Source: WM-3-3 sp041660045 (GTDB lineage: Bacteria > Pseudomonadota > Gammaproteobacteria > Methylococcales > Methylomonadaceae). Taken from it: a stretch of DNA of 64,000 bases. This document shows positions 16,738 through 25,927 of this stretch, piece by piece (within the stretch, counting starts at the first letter, position 1; each line of letters begins with the position of its first letter). Location of the stretch: NCBI GenBank assembly GCA_041660045.1, contig JBAZXA010000009.1, positions 75,294 through 139,293 of the forward strand, read 5' to 3'. A program made the position numbers and the translations under genes. The notes below the pieces were generated by a model. That model searched no databases and had not been told where the DNA came from. It was given only the letters and a program-made list of their open reading frames with translations.

Positions 16738-19311
16738 ATGTCAGTTAATGAAAAAAATGCCTTGTTCTTCCTGTTAATGTTAAACCAAAGCGCACACGCA
16801 GAACCGGCAGTTGAGTTTAATATTCCAGCGCAGCGGCTACCTGCCGCGTTAAACCAACTGGCTAAACAAGGCCATTTACAAATGCTCTATGACGGCCCCA
16901 CCGTTCAAGGTAAACAAAGCCCCGCCTTAATTGGCCACTACACCGCCCAACAAGCCCTGCAAAACCTATTGGCCGATTCCGGCTTAAGTTATACCTTTAC
17001 TGCTGACCGCACCGTTGCCGTAAAGGCAGATACAGAAAAACCCAACTCTACCCAAGCCAATACCCTACCCACGGTAAAAGTTACCGACACCCGGCTGTAC
17101 GATGCCACCGACCCTTACAACACCGACTACACCCTGCCTAATGCCACGGCAGGCACCAAAACCGACACGCCCATTATTGAAACGCCATTGAACGTGCAGG
17201 TGATTTCCAAGCAGGTGCTCAAAGACCAACAGGCCATTACTTTAGGGGATGCCTTGAAGAATGTCAGTGGCGTGGTGGTTACGCCAATAACAAACTTAGG
17301 TAACAACCGTTTCGATAACGGGGGCATCTCTGCCACTAACATTACATTAAGGGGGTTTCAATCCCAGACCTATTTCCGTAACGGTTTCCGCTTGCAGCAA
17401 GGGGCAGGTGCCCGGGAGTTGGCTAATGTTGAAGCCATTGAAGTCCTCAAAGGCCCTGCGGCTGTCCTTTACGGCCTGGTTGAACCCGGCGGGATTGTCA
17501 ATGTGGTCACCAAACAGCCTCAAGCCACCCCGTACTATTCCTTCAACCAGCAATTCGGCTCGTTTGACAACTACCGGACGACAGCCGATGCCACAGGCCC
17601 CGTGGCTGGACATGAGGATTTGCTGTACCGGCTGAATGTTTCTTACCAGACCACCAGCGGCTTCCAGGACTTTACCGGCAAGGATGATGTGTTTGTTGCC
17701 CCGGTCTTCACGTGGCTGATCAGCCCAAAAACCCAGGCCACGGTAGAGTTTGAATATAACCGCCAACACGCCGGCATAGGTTCTTCACTTAACCCTTATA
17801 TTAATGGCCAATTGCTGGACATCCCGCTCAGCCGAAATTACGGCGAATATTCGCCTGCCGTCACCGAGACGTTTTTCGGCGGCATCAACTGGTCGCACCA
17901 GTTCAATGAGGACTGGAGCCTTAAGCACCGTTTTTCTGTTAACCAGCAGAACTTTAATAGTCCCTCTTATCTGCAGCCCTCCGGCGTTTTCGGTCCTGAT
18001 ATTTTTGCCGCAATAGTAGGGCTAAACTCAGCCCCTTACTCTGGCCTTCCTGTTATCCGGCAAAGCGCCAGTAATGTTTTCCAGAACAATACCTATTCAA
18101 CCAACCTTGATCTAGTCGGCCATTTTGATACCCTAGGCCTCAAGCATACCTTGCTGCTCGGTGGTGATTATTACCGGATCAACAACCTAGGCAATGTTAT
18201 CCGCCCCCCCGTTGACGAGTTTTCTACCATTGACCCGTTCAACCCGGTGCATCCGGGTGTGCCTGTCCAATTGACCCGTAATGAAACGATATTAAACAGC
18301 CAACAACAGATTGACCAATATGGTTTGTATCTGCAGGACCAAATCAAGTTACCTTATGAGGTGCATGTCACCGGAGGATTCCGCTATCAAAACCTGCACC
18401 AGGACATCCAAAACATCGATACCACGGGGGAAATTGCCCTCTCACGTACGGTGCAAAGCCAAGATGCTGTTACCCCCCGGTTTGGCCTGTTATGGCACCC
18501 ACAACAGTGGGTCAGCCTGTATGCCAATTATTCTGAGAGCTTTGGCGTCAACACCGGCCTCGTGTTTATCAGTGAAGGCAATTTTGCCTCGGTGGCGCCC
18601 ACTAGCGCCACGCAGTACGAGGGCGGCATTAAGACCGAATTTTTTGATGGCCGTTTGCGTGCAACCTTGGGGTATTATGATTTGACCAAAACCAACACCG
18701 CCGTTTCTGATCCGGACCAGACACATAATTGTGGACAAGGTCCAGGCTCCTGTTCCCTGGCCATCGGCGAGGTGCGTAGCCAAGGCCCGGAACTGGACAT
18801 ACAAGGGGAAATACTGCCGGGCTGGAACGCCATTGCCACCTGGGCTAATGTTGATGTTAGGGTAACGAAAAGCCTTGATAGTAATACACTGGTTAGCGAT
18901 GCTAACGGCAATGGCTTTAAGGTCGGCGACCGCTTGTTCAATGTGCCACGCAACACCGCCAGTTTTTGGAGCACCTATGAATTTTTAGCAGGCGATTTAA
19001 AAGGCCTAAAATTCGGCGGCGGCGTCAATATCCAGGAAGGCGCTATTGGTGCAGGTGGTTTAAACTTTTCCAATACTTTACCACCTATAAAAGTCCCAGG
19101 TTACGCCACTTTAAACTTGCTGGCCGCCTATAGCCGTCATATTGGAAAAGCCAAAATAACCTTGCAGCTGAATGTGGATAACCTACTCGACAAGCGCTAC
19201 TACACGAGCATCAACGGTAGTTTAAACGATCCCAATGCCCAAATATTTGGTGCCTATGCCGCCTTCGGCGCCCCTAGGACATTTTTAGGCTCGATTAATA
19301 TCCAGTATTAA
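16738..19311 (+). CDS. STN-domain TonB-dependent siderophore receptor R1
   Basis: 857 residues from ATG at 16738, chosen because GGAG precedes it by about six bases and a signal peptide follows (ALFFLLMLNQSAHAEP); an in-frame GTG at 16672 would add 22 non-signal residues. Domains: STN signalling domain (about 25-100, VEFNIPAQRLPAALNQLAKQ), then a linker, a plug that starts TLPTVKVTDTRLYD and includes TLGDALKNVSG and VLKGPAAVLYGLVEPGG, and a siderophore-type barrel ending in RTFLGSINIQY (terminal aromatic). From 17341 to 19053 the DNA matches receptor R3 (43516-45228) with no difference found by eye, while the STN parts are unrelated. It forms a cell-surface signalling unit with the preceding sigma and anti-sigma genes. 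Confidence 0.9.
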   Translation: MSVNEKNALFFLLMLNQSAHAEPAVEFNIPAQRLPAALNQLAKQGHLQMLYDGPTVQGKQSPALIGHYTAQQALQNLLADSGLSYTFTADRTVAVKADTEKPNSTQANTLPTVKVTDTRLYDATDPYNTDYTLPNATAGTKTDTPIIETPLNVQVISKQVLKDQQAITLGDALKNVSGVVVTPITNLGNNRFDNGGISATNITLRGFQSQTYFRNGFRLQQGAGARELANVEAIEVLKGPAAVLYGLVEPGGIVNVVTKQPQATPYYSFNQQFGSFDNYRTTADATGPVAGHEDLLYRLNVSYQTTSGFQDFTGKDDVFVAPVFTWLISPKTQATVEFEYNRQHAGIGSSLNPYINGQLLDIPLSRNYGEYSPAVTETFFGGINWSHQFNEDWSLKHRFSVNQQNFNSPSYLQPSGVFGPDIFAAIVGLNSAPYSGLPVIRQSASNVFQNNTYSTNLDLVGHFDTLGLKHTLLLGGDYYRINNLGNVIRPPVDEFSTIDPFNPVHPGVPVQLTRNETILNSQQQIDQYGLYLQDQIKLPYEVHVTGGFRYQNLHQDIQNIDTTGEIALSRTVQSQDAVTPRFGLLWHPQQWVSLYANYSESFGVNTGLVFISEGNFASVAPTSATQYEGGIKTEFFDGRLRATLGYYDLTKTNTAVSDPDQTHNCGQGPGSCSLAIGEVRSQGPELDIQGEILPGWNAIATWANVDVRVTKSLDSNTLVSDANGNGFKVGDRLFNVPRNTASFWSTYEFLAGDLKGLKFGGGVNIQEGAIGAGGLNFSNTLPPIKVPGYATLNLLAAYSRHIGKAKITLQLNVDNLLDKRYYTSINGSLNDPNAQIFGAYAAFGAPRTFLGSINIQY

Positions 19312-19325
19312 ATTCCCCAATATTT

Positions 19326-19356
19326 TGATGGGATAACATGATCTTTTATCCCATCA
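19326..19356 (+). terminator. Hairpin after receptor R1
   Basis: TGATGGGATAA (19326-19336), a nine-base loop and TTATCCCATCA (19346-19356) form a perfect 11-bp stem 15 bases after the stop. The same sequence, in a longer perfect form, follows receptor R4 at 62071-62106, showing that the 3' flank was copied along with the gene. Confidence 0.65.
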
Positions 19357-19418
19357 GACAAATATCAACCCAATCAATTATCAAGCCAGCTGTTTAAGGC
19401 ATTATCATTTGCGCGCTT

Positions 19419-19461
19419 TGAGCCTGTTTTAGTGATACACACTAGTACTAGGACAGGCTCA
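19419..19461. repeat. Inverted repeat with long loop between R1 and the amidohydrolase gene
   Basis: TGAGCCTGT (19419-19427) and ACAGGCTCA (19453-19461) are perfect 9-bp arms around a 25-base loop. It lies in the convergent gap 19312-19564. It could be part of a two-way terminator; no T-run follows. Confidence 0.35.
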
Positions 19462-19564
19462 ACAACTACACCGCACGCCCAACCGTATTAAGCTTTAACC
19501 CTAACCAAAGTTAGCGCTTTGAAATAACATTAAATTTGCTGGCTACTACAAACACATTAACAAC

Positions 19565-20773
19565 TTAGTCGGCAAAGTCGTTAAGCACAATTTTACCGCC
19601 AGACATGACAAAATTAGGATATTCCAATTTTTTTAAACTAGGTTCCAAGCTGCCTTTTACGGCAATAATATCGGCGGGTGCGCCTGCTGCCAAAGTCCCC
19701 AGCAGAGGTATGTTTAGGTAGCTACCTGCCTTAGAGGTGGCGCTACGCAGCACATCCTCTAATGTCATATGGGCTTTGCCCATCATATCAATAAGCTCTT
19801 GGGCATCTATACCCCAAGGTATATCCAGATGGGCGATTTCCGCGCCATATAATAACACCCCGCCCAATGCCGACCAGTGCTTTGCATTAGCCGAAATACC
19901 CGGGCATTTCGATAAAGTATCCAATGTGGAAACTATGTTTACCTGTTGCGCGAATGCTCTTTTAAGCACAGCCTTAGGAATAAGCTCACAAGGCATGTGC
20001 GCCCATTCAGTAATGCCCGCATTTAAGGCCAGGAGCGCACCTTTCTTGTCGCCAATATGGGCAGTGACGTTGCGTTGATGACGGCTGGCTTCATCAACAA
20101 TCGCTTTAACGATAGCTTGTGGCAATAGCGGCCATGGTTTGTGGGGCATAGCGGTTTTATGTGCCAAAGTTTGATGGCTGTGATGCTGCGACCATGGCGC
20201 GCCTATCTCACCGCCGGGTTCCAAGGCTACTTTAATGATAACAGCGCCGCCAGCGACCAATTGCCGAACAGTTTCCCTGGCCTGTTGTTCGGTAGACACC
20301 GGCAGCGCTATTTCATTAACCCCCAAGTTTGGAATGGGGTAACCACCCGGCGCCGTAATAATAGGGCCTGAAGTCAGCATACGCAGCTTGCCATCGCCGC
20401 CCGTGGCGTGAAAAACCCGGCCGCCGACATCCCTAAGCGTAGTGACCCCATGTTTTAGCACGACATCCGTGGGAACATGCTGAAATTGGCTATGCGCATG
20501 TAGCTCAATAAAACCTGGCAATAGCGTTGCATCGCCTAAATCGATCACTTTGGCATTGCTTGAGTGTATAGCCGCGCGCGGCGCAATTTCCGCCACTAAA
20601 CCATTCACCACCAATACTGCAGTATCGTTTCTGTAGTGATGGCCATCAAAAACCTGCTTGGCTTGCAGCACAATAGGCTGGCTTTCCTGCCCGGCAAACG
20701 CTATTTGGCAACAGCTTAATAAGCTGGCTAAACTAGCTAAGCCGAGTAGCTTGAATAATAAAAACTTAAGCAT
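19565..20773 (-). CDS. Exported amidohydrolase-superfamily protein
   Basis: 402 residues with a signal peptide (LASLASLLSCCQIAFAG). Amidohydrolase landmarks: ELHAHSQ (H92 and H94, the HxH metal pair), IIKVALEPGG (candidate carbamylated lysine), NVTAHIGDK and TEWAHMPCE (the later histidines), and a C-terminal GAPADIIAVKG that closes the composite beta domain. The usual fifth ligand (GTD) reads GAE here (E312), an unusual change. It resembles imidazolonepropionase/prolidase-like members. It lies 72 bases downstream of a TBDR gene on the same strand, so it may cleave the imported or bound chelate in the periplasm. The specific substrate is unknown. Confidence 0.75.
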   Translation of the reverse strand: MLKFLLFKLLGLASLASLLSCCQIAFAGQESQPIVLQAKQVFDGHHYRNDTAVLVVNGLVAEIAPRAAIHSSNAKVIDLGDATLLPGFIELHAHSQFQHVPTDVVLKHGVTTLRDVGGRVFHATGGDGKLRMLTSGPIITAPGGYPIPNLGVNEIALPVSTEQQARETVRQLVAGGAVIIKVALEPGGEIGAPWSQHHSHQTLAHKTAMPHKPWPLLPQAIVKAIVDEASRHQRNVTAHIGDKKGALLALNAGITEWAHMPCELIPKAVLKRAFAQQVNIVSTLDTLSKCPGISANAKHWSALGGVLLYGAEIAHLDIPWGIDAQELIDMMGKAHMTLEDVLRSATSKAGSYLNIPLLGTLAAGAPADIIAVKGSLEPSLKKLEYPNFVMSGGKIVLNDFAD

Positions 20774-20845
20774 AAATAACGCGCGTAAAGTAATACATAT
20801 CTCTGATTGTCAAAGCATTGGTGCAATCAATAGGCTTAGCAAATT

Positions 20846-23029
20846 CTAAAAACTAATTTGTATGCCGCCGTAAACGGACAAGGGCGCACCCGCATTCAGT
20901 AATTGGGAATCAGCACCTGCGGTTTCTTGTACAGTGTGGCTGGCGACATAGGCCGTATCCAGCAAGTTGCGGCCTTCCAGAAACACTTTATAGCGAGCAT
21001 TTGCCCAGCCGGTGCGCAGGCCTAGCAAACCATAAGAAGAGATAGCATAGGTATTGGAAAAGTCGGCCCAACGTCTGCCGACTACATCAAAAGTTGGCCC
21101 TATAAAAAAGCCTTGGGCATGCCGGTATAGCACTTCACCTTTTAAGAAATAATCAGGCGCCGCCGGTAAACTGTTATTGCCATAGACAGCATCATTATCA
21201 AACCTGAAATGATTGTAGGTTACGCTAAGTTTTGGTTCGAGGGTGTGTGTTCCATTTGCATCCAACGCTAACCTTGCGCCAATAAAACCTTCAACGCCTG
21301 CATGGATAGTATTATCGACGTTTTTTGACAAGCTTAATCCAGGGCTTGGCGATACCGATAAAATTTCATTATTAAGCCAGGAATAATACAGCGATAGCTC
21401 CCAGTTTAAGGTATTTACACCACCCAAATCTTGGCTGCCGCGGCTGCCAACTTCTACCGAGGTACCTTCCATCGCTTTCAAACTAGCGTTACTGACATTA
21501 ATAACGGTATTATCGGCTAAATTAAAATTGGTGGGCGGCTCGTAGATTCGGCTAACATTTCCATAAAGACTGGCACTTTTACCCAGGCTATACAGCAAGC
21601 CTAAACTAGGATTTATAGCGGCATAGTCAGCGTTGGGGTGGCTATTATTGCCAGTTAAGGCATTGGTGAGTGGATCAACGCCTATGTTAAGCACTTCCCG
21701 GTGGGCAAAAACACCTTGTAATGCGGGTGCTAACGTCCATTTGTCATTAATATGCCAGCGGTCTGTGGCGAAGACTTCGATAGTGTCGGCAAGTTTGGTC
21801 AATTGGCTGGTTAAACCATTGCGCCTGCCGCCATCATTACGGAAATTGCCGCCTTTTTCTGAGTTTGTCCCAAAATTAAGGCCTAACAAAAGCTCATGAT
21901 GATCAAGCTTAAGGTTATAACGTGCCGATGTGCCCCAATCCTGTTGCTCTGTGTCCACTAAAAGACTAAATACTTCTTGCGCTTGCAAAGGCCCTGGGCC
22001 GTCAAAATCAACCAAAACTTTATCAACAATAGGATGATAAAGGCTTTGGCTTTCAAATGAAAAACCAATATCCAGCGAGCTTTTATCATCGATATGCCAA
22101 GTGGTCTTATTGGCTACCCGCTGGGTTTCAACATTAAGTTGATAGTTACCACCCAAAGCTTGCCGGCTAGCTTGGTTAGGGTTATCTTGAAATTCGGCGC
22201 GGGTTAATTGCCCGGGTAGCTGCTGGTTGTTTTTTATGAAATTAACATAGGTACGGTTCACCAAATTGGGGGCAATTTGCCAGCCAAAATTTGTATATAA
22301 ACCAAAACGGTCTTGTTTATTGTGGTCGCGAAAACCATCCCAATTTTTACCTTCAACCGTTAATAAACCATCAAATTCACTATTAAAGACTTTACTAACT
22401 GTTCCTCGCCCTAAAAATTGGCCAAAACTACCGCCACTGAGCGCCAAGTCCGCACCCGGCACGTTATGCGCAGTCGGCGTGGTAAAATCGACGGCGCCCC
22501 CCAACGTGCTAGCACCATATTTAAAAGCATTGCCGCCTCTTGCCACGGTAGCAAAACTTGCCGCCAATGGATCAATAATACGGTTATGGTTGTTGCCGTC
22601 CGCCGCGGTTACCGGTAAACCATCCTGCAAAAACTTTATGCCGTTGCCGTCAAAATTAGTGGCATCCAAGTTGGAACCCCGGCTGGAAAAATACACCTCA
22701 TCATTGCCGCTTTGGCTGGCCGCCCAAACACCGGGTACATAACGAAAAAAATCGGCAATACTGGAAACATTACGCTCCTTTAACTCATTAATATCAATCA
22801 AGCTGACAGCACCCGGAGAAAGCTCAACTTCAGCGGCAGCCGCAGCTAGTTTTGGGTCCTGATTTTCGTGTACGGTTAAGGTTTCCAGTACGATAGGTAG
22901 CTCAGCTTTTTTTTGGTTTTTTTCATCCGCAAAAGCCGCCAAATCCGGCAAAAACACTAACCCTAAAAGTAATACCATCTGGCTTAAAGCCCATTGGTCA
23001 CAGGGCCGTTTAATATCAAGTGTATTCAT
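20846..23029 (-). CDS. TonB-dependent receptor without STN domain
   Basis: 727 residues. The N-terminal hydrophobic stretch LSQMVLLLGLVFLPDLAAFA acts as a signal peptide. The plug begins near VLETLTVHENQDP and includes VSLIDINELKERNVSSIADF, YVPGVW and FLQDGLPVTAADGN. The barrel ends ...SVYGGIQISF with a terminal aromatic. Unlike R1-R4 there is no STN domain, so regulation is likely through the divergent AraC/PchR-like gene starting 318 bases away rather than a sigma factor. The amidohydrolase gene downstream on the same strand makes a receptor-hydrolase pair. It is unrelated in sequence to the R1-R4 family apart from the general fold. Ligand unknown, probably a ferric chelate. Confidence 0.85.
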   Translation of the reverse strand: MNTLDIKRPCDQWALSQMVLLLGLVFLPDLAAFADEKNQKKAELPIVLETLTVHENQDPKLAAAAAEVELSPGAVSLIDINELKERNVSSIADFFRYVPGVWAASQSGNDEVYFSSRGSNLDATNFDGNGIKFLQDGLPVTAADGNNHNRIIDPLAASFATVARGGNAFKYGASTLGGAVDFTTPTAHNVPGADLALSGGSFGQFLGRGTVSKVFNSEFDGLLTVEGKNWDGFRDHNKQDRFGLYTNFGWQIAPNLVNRTYVNFIKNNQQLPGQLTRAEFQDNPNQASRQALGGNYQLNVETQRVANKTTWHIDDKSSLDIGFSFESQSLYHPIVDKVLVDFDGPGPLQAQEVFSLLVDTEQQDWGTSARYNLKLDHHELLLGLNFGTNSEKGGNFRNDGGRRNGLTSQLTKLADTIEVFATDRWHINDKWTLAPALQGVFAHREVLNIGVDPLTNALTGNNSHPNADYAAINPSLGLLYSLGKSASLYGNVSRIYEPPTNFNLADNTVINVSNASLKAMEGTSVEVGSRGSQDLGGVNTLNWELSLYYSWLNNEILSVSPSPGLSLSKNVDNTIHAGVEGFIGARLALDANGTHTLEPKLSVTYNHFRFDNDAVYGNNSLPAAPDYFLKGEVLYRHAQGFFIGPTFDVVGRRWADFSNTYAISSYGLLGLRTGWANARYKVFLEGRNLLDTAYVASHTVQETAGADSQLLNAGAPLSVYGGIQISF

Positions 23030-23347
23030 TAGTCTTCCAACTGGTTAAGCAAAATCATCCCCGTATTAACTGGCGATTATTGACAAAGCCCCTGTATTCA
23101 CAGAGCCGTTGGCCGATACTAAGCTTTTGCTGTAGCATTGTCTTAGCTGATTTATATGGCAAAGGTAGGATTTTTTATGCTGAAAATAAAACTATGTTAT
23201 TAGCCCTAAAAGTAGTGTCTGAAATGCCGATTATTTAAAGTTGTCACCGTAAAATGGCTAGCTCAGCCGCCGTAAATCTTACTCTTACAGCGTTACGGCG
23301 CAGAATGTGCTTAATCAAAACTAATCTAAATTACGCTTGGCTAGGCC
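23030..23347. other. Divergent promoter region between TBDR and AraC-type regulator
   Basis: 318 bases between two divergently transcribed genes; it must contain both promoters and the likely AraC-type binding site. No direct repeat or clear Fur box could be fixed by eye. Confidence 0.45.
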
Positions 23348-24310
23348 ATGAAAAAAACAACACCCACAAACGCTACACGCTGGCGTATTAAATCCGATGA
23401 AATACCTTTTGAATACCTAGCGCAGGAAAATCAGTTTTATCAACGCCTACCTCAGGAAGCAGGTATTGGTTATTCAAACATTTTCCATCTGGAAGAAGGC
23501 CTACATTACATTGAAACGCTATATACGCCGCAAAGGGATTTTTCCGTATTAAGTACTATTGAATGCAATGAGCCACAAATTATTATCACTTTAGGCTTAA
23601 ATGGCAGCTCGCGCTTTTCTGGGCTAGGACAAGACCTGATTTTTAAACCCGGTCATTCCGCGATTACGGCCTTTACTTCTAGCCAAGGTGAACGGCAATA
23701 TGAAGCTAATAATGCCATTAAACAAGTGCGCCTGGTAATACGAAAAAAATGGCTGGAGCTAAATTTAGGCCCGACAACGTTTGACCCATGGTTTAAGCAA
23801 AACAGACTGCAAGCAATCAGTTGCCAGCCTATATCCCATCAAAGCTTATTGATAATTAAAGAATTGCTCAACAGGGACATTTCGGCAGCCATGCAGCGCG
23901 TATTTATGCAAGGTTATGTTAGGCTTTTATTAGCGTCAGAATTAAGCCAACTCAATTTTAACAGCGCTGAAACCCGCAAACACGTTAATCATAAAGATAG
24001 TGAAATAGCTGTAAAAGCCAGGGACATCTTGGCTGAGGAGTTTAATCACCCACCCAGCATTGCTGAATTGTCAAAACGAGTCGGCACAAACCAATTAAAA
24101 CTAAAACAATTGTTTCATCACTATTTTAACAATACGCCTTATGGCTTGTTATTTGAAATCCGCATGAGCCAAGCCTATCAATTATTAAAAACAACTCATT
24201 GCCACGTAAATATTGCCGCTGATTATGTCGGCTATCAACACGCCAGTAATTTTAGTGCGGCATTTACCAAACATTTTGGCATGTCACCTAAAACCGTATC
24301 AAAAAGTTAG
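23348..24310 (+). CDS. AraC-family regulator, PchR-like
   Basis: 320 residues. The C-terminal 100 hold two helix-turn-helix motifs: PSIAELSKRVGTNQLKLKQL and VNIAADYVGYQHASNFSAAF followed by FGMSPKTV. The N-terminal part (FSVLSTIECNEPQIIITLGL, then GHSAITAFTSS) is like the ligand-sensing region of PchR-type siderophore regulators, which bind the ferric siderophore directly and activate the receptor gene. It is divergent from the TBDR at 20846-23029, the standard position for such a regulator. The ABC operon converges on it from the other side. Family assignment is good; the effector is inferred. Confidence 0.82.
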   Translation: MKKTTPTNATRWRIKSDEIPFEYLAQENQFYQRLPQEAGIGYSNIFHLEEGLHYIETLYTPQRDFSVLSTIECNEPQIIITLGLNGSSRFSGLGQDLIFKPGHSAITAFTSSQGERQYEANNAIKQVRLVIRKKWLELNLGPTTFDPWFKQNRLQAISCQPISHQSLLIIKELLNRDISAAMQRVFMQGYVRLLLASELSQLNFNSAETRKHVNHKDSEIAVKARDILAEEFNHPPSIAELSKRVGTNQLKLKQLFHHYFNNTPYGLLFEIRMSQAYQLLKTTHCHVNIAADYVGYQHASNFSAAFTKHFGMSPKTVSKS

Positions 24311-24453
24311 CCAACCGTGTTTCTTAGCTTTTGCTGCAGAAGATTTTGCACACTACCAACAAGCGCACCCAAAGTGCTTATCAAAAACGCTAAACGTCAC
24401 TAAAAATGGGAGCTGCGTTGGTGACAGTTAAATTGTCTGCCACCAACGCCTGC

Positions 24454-25926
24454 TTATCTTACGTCATCCATTTGTATGCTGACCTGCCGCATACGCCACC
24501 AGCCCACTCCGGCAAACAATAAGGCCGGAACTGACAAACCTAAGTAATCACTAATAATCTTGGACCACAATTCGCTTAAAGTAACGGGTTGGTCTTGAAA
24601 TGGTGGTATGCCGTTATAGTCACTGAAATCGGGGCTATCCTGGGCAAATCTTGGAAAGTAAAAAGCCCTTAAACGATGGTGATAGTCGTCAGTTGCATCA
24701 AGAAATGCTTGCTGCCTGTCCTGGCCTTGTCCGGTTAATAGCTGGGTGAGTTGCTGATAAATGATTGCCGGCGATAAAAACCGCAAGCGCCCAACAAAGT
24801 TGCGCTGCTGCTGCTGTTGCGCAGAGAAAGCAGTTAGTCCTGGTGCCAACACGCGCTTGGTTTCATCATCTATTGCCATACGGGTCTGGATAAAATCATC
24901 GACATTGACCTGTTTGGTCATCTTGACACGGTCAGGATGATCGATCAGATATTTTCCCAGCAATTCAGTTTTACGTTTGCCGACGTCGATAGTCGCTGCC
25001 CGGCTGGCATCGATAAATTCCATTCGGGAAGGCACTGGATAAAGTTGTTTTAAGCCCAGGTTGAGGCACCCTGGTAATACCACGACTAGCAGCAACCACA
25101 GCCCAGCCAGCAATAAACCATTTTCGGCCGTACTTTTACTGCGTGCATTGACCCAAAATCCACAAGCAAACCAAAATAGCGCATAAAGAGCGGTCGCAAT
25201 CAGCCAGACTAGATACTCGTTTAAGGCTGTAGCATGATTTAAGCTTACCGTGTTAGACCATAACGCTAAACTCAACGGCAATAACAGTAATAGCAAAAAT
25301 ATCACAGCCCTAACCATAAAACGCATGGCGATAATCCGCCGCACAGCCAGCGGCTGGCAAGCTAGTAAAGACAAAGTGCCCTGCTCCCGTTCGCTGGACA
25401 GCTGGTTATAACTGAGGATCAAGATTGCAATCGGCAGCAGGGTGATCATGACAAAAGCGGTATCGAAACGGCCAAACAACAGCCGCATAGGATTTTCCAG
25501 GTTACGGTGCAGGCGTTCATCATAGCCGCCGCCTATTGCCCAGGCTGAAACCAGGATGCAGGCATTGTACAGGTCACTTTGGCCGACGGTCAGCGCAGCA
25601 ATAGCACTGCTATGACGGCAGATATGCTGAACATTACTGCCTTCAAAACCCAAGGCATAACGGGGATCAGCATTACGTGCCGCAAGATTATCTGCAGCGG
25701 GCGCATTATGTTGCCGTAGCTCATCCGCTTGCTTGCGGCTATTTTGGTATTTATCAAGGCTTTGCTGTTCGAAATAGTTAATCTGGGCATTTTGCTCATC
25801 AGCCCAACGTTGGCCATTGGCCAGCCCAAACAGCACGGCTAGCAGAAAGGTCAATGTCACCGCCCAAAATACCCGGTCAAAGCGCAGTTGCCGGCATTCC
25901 AGCAAAAACAAAGCATACTTGCCCAT
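24454..25926 (-). CDS. ABC-2 type permease, DUF3526-like (second subunit)
   Basis: 490 residues from the ATG at 25926, which lies one base after the TAA of the preceding gene; an upstream in-frame start at 25980 would overlap that gene by 50 bases. Topology: one N-terminal helix (FWAVTLTFLLAVLFGLA), a large extracytoplasmic loop of about 130 residues, then a cluster of helices (FVMITLLPIAILIL, AVIFLLLLLLPLSLAL, NGLLLAGLWLLLVVVLP), another long loop, and a last helix. The SSEREQGTLSLLACQP motif is typical of ABC-2 and DUF3526 permeases. It pairs with the next upstream permease and the ATPase. The substrate is unknown. Confidence 0.75.
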   Translation of the reverse strand: MGKYALFLLECRQLRFDRVFWAVTLTFLLAVLFGLANGQRWADEQNAQINYFEQQSLDKYQNSRKQADELRQHNAPAADNLAARNADPRYALGFEGSNVQHICRHSSAIAALTVGQSDLYNACILVSAWAIGGGYDERLHRNLENPMRLLFGRFDTAFVMITLLPIAILILSYNQLSSEREQGTLSLLACQPLAVRRIIAMRFMVRAVIFLLLLLLPLSLALWSNTVSLNHATALNEYLVWLIATALYALFWFACGFWVNARSKSTAENGLLLAGLWLLLVVVLPGCLNLGLKQLYPVPSRMEFIDASRAATIDVGKRKTELLGKYLIDHPDRVKMTKQVNVDDFIQTRMAIDDETKRVLAPGLTAFSAQQQQQRNFVGRLRFLSPAIIYQQLTQLLTGQGQDRQQAFLDATDDYHHRLRAFYFPRFAQDSPDFSDYNGIPPFQDQPVTLSELWSKIISDYLGLSVPALLFAGVGWWRMRQVSIQMDDVR

Positions 25927-25927
25927 A

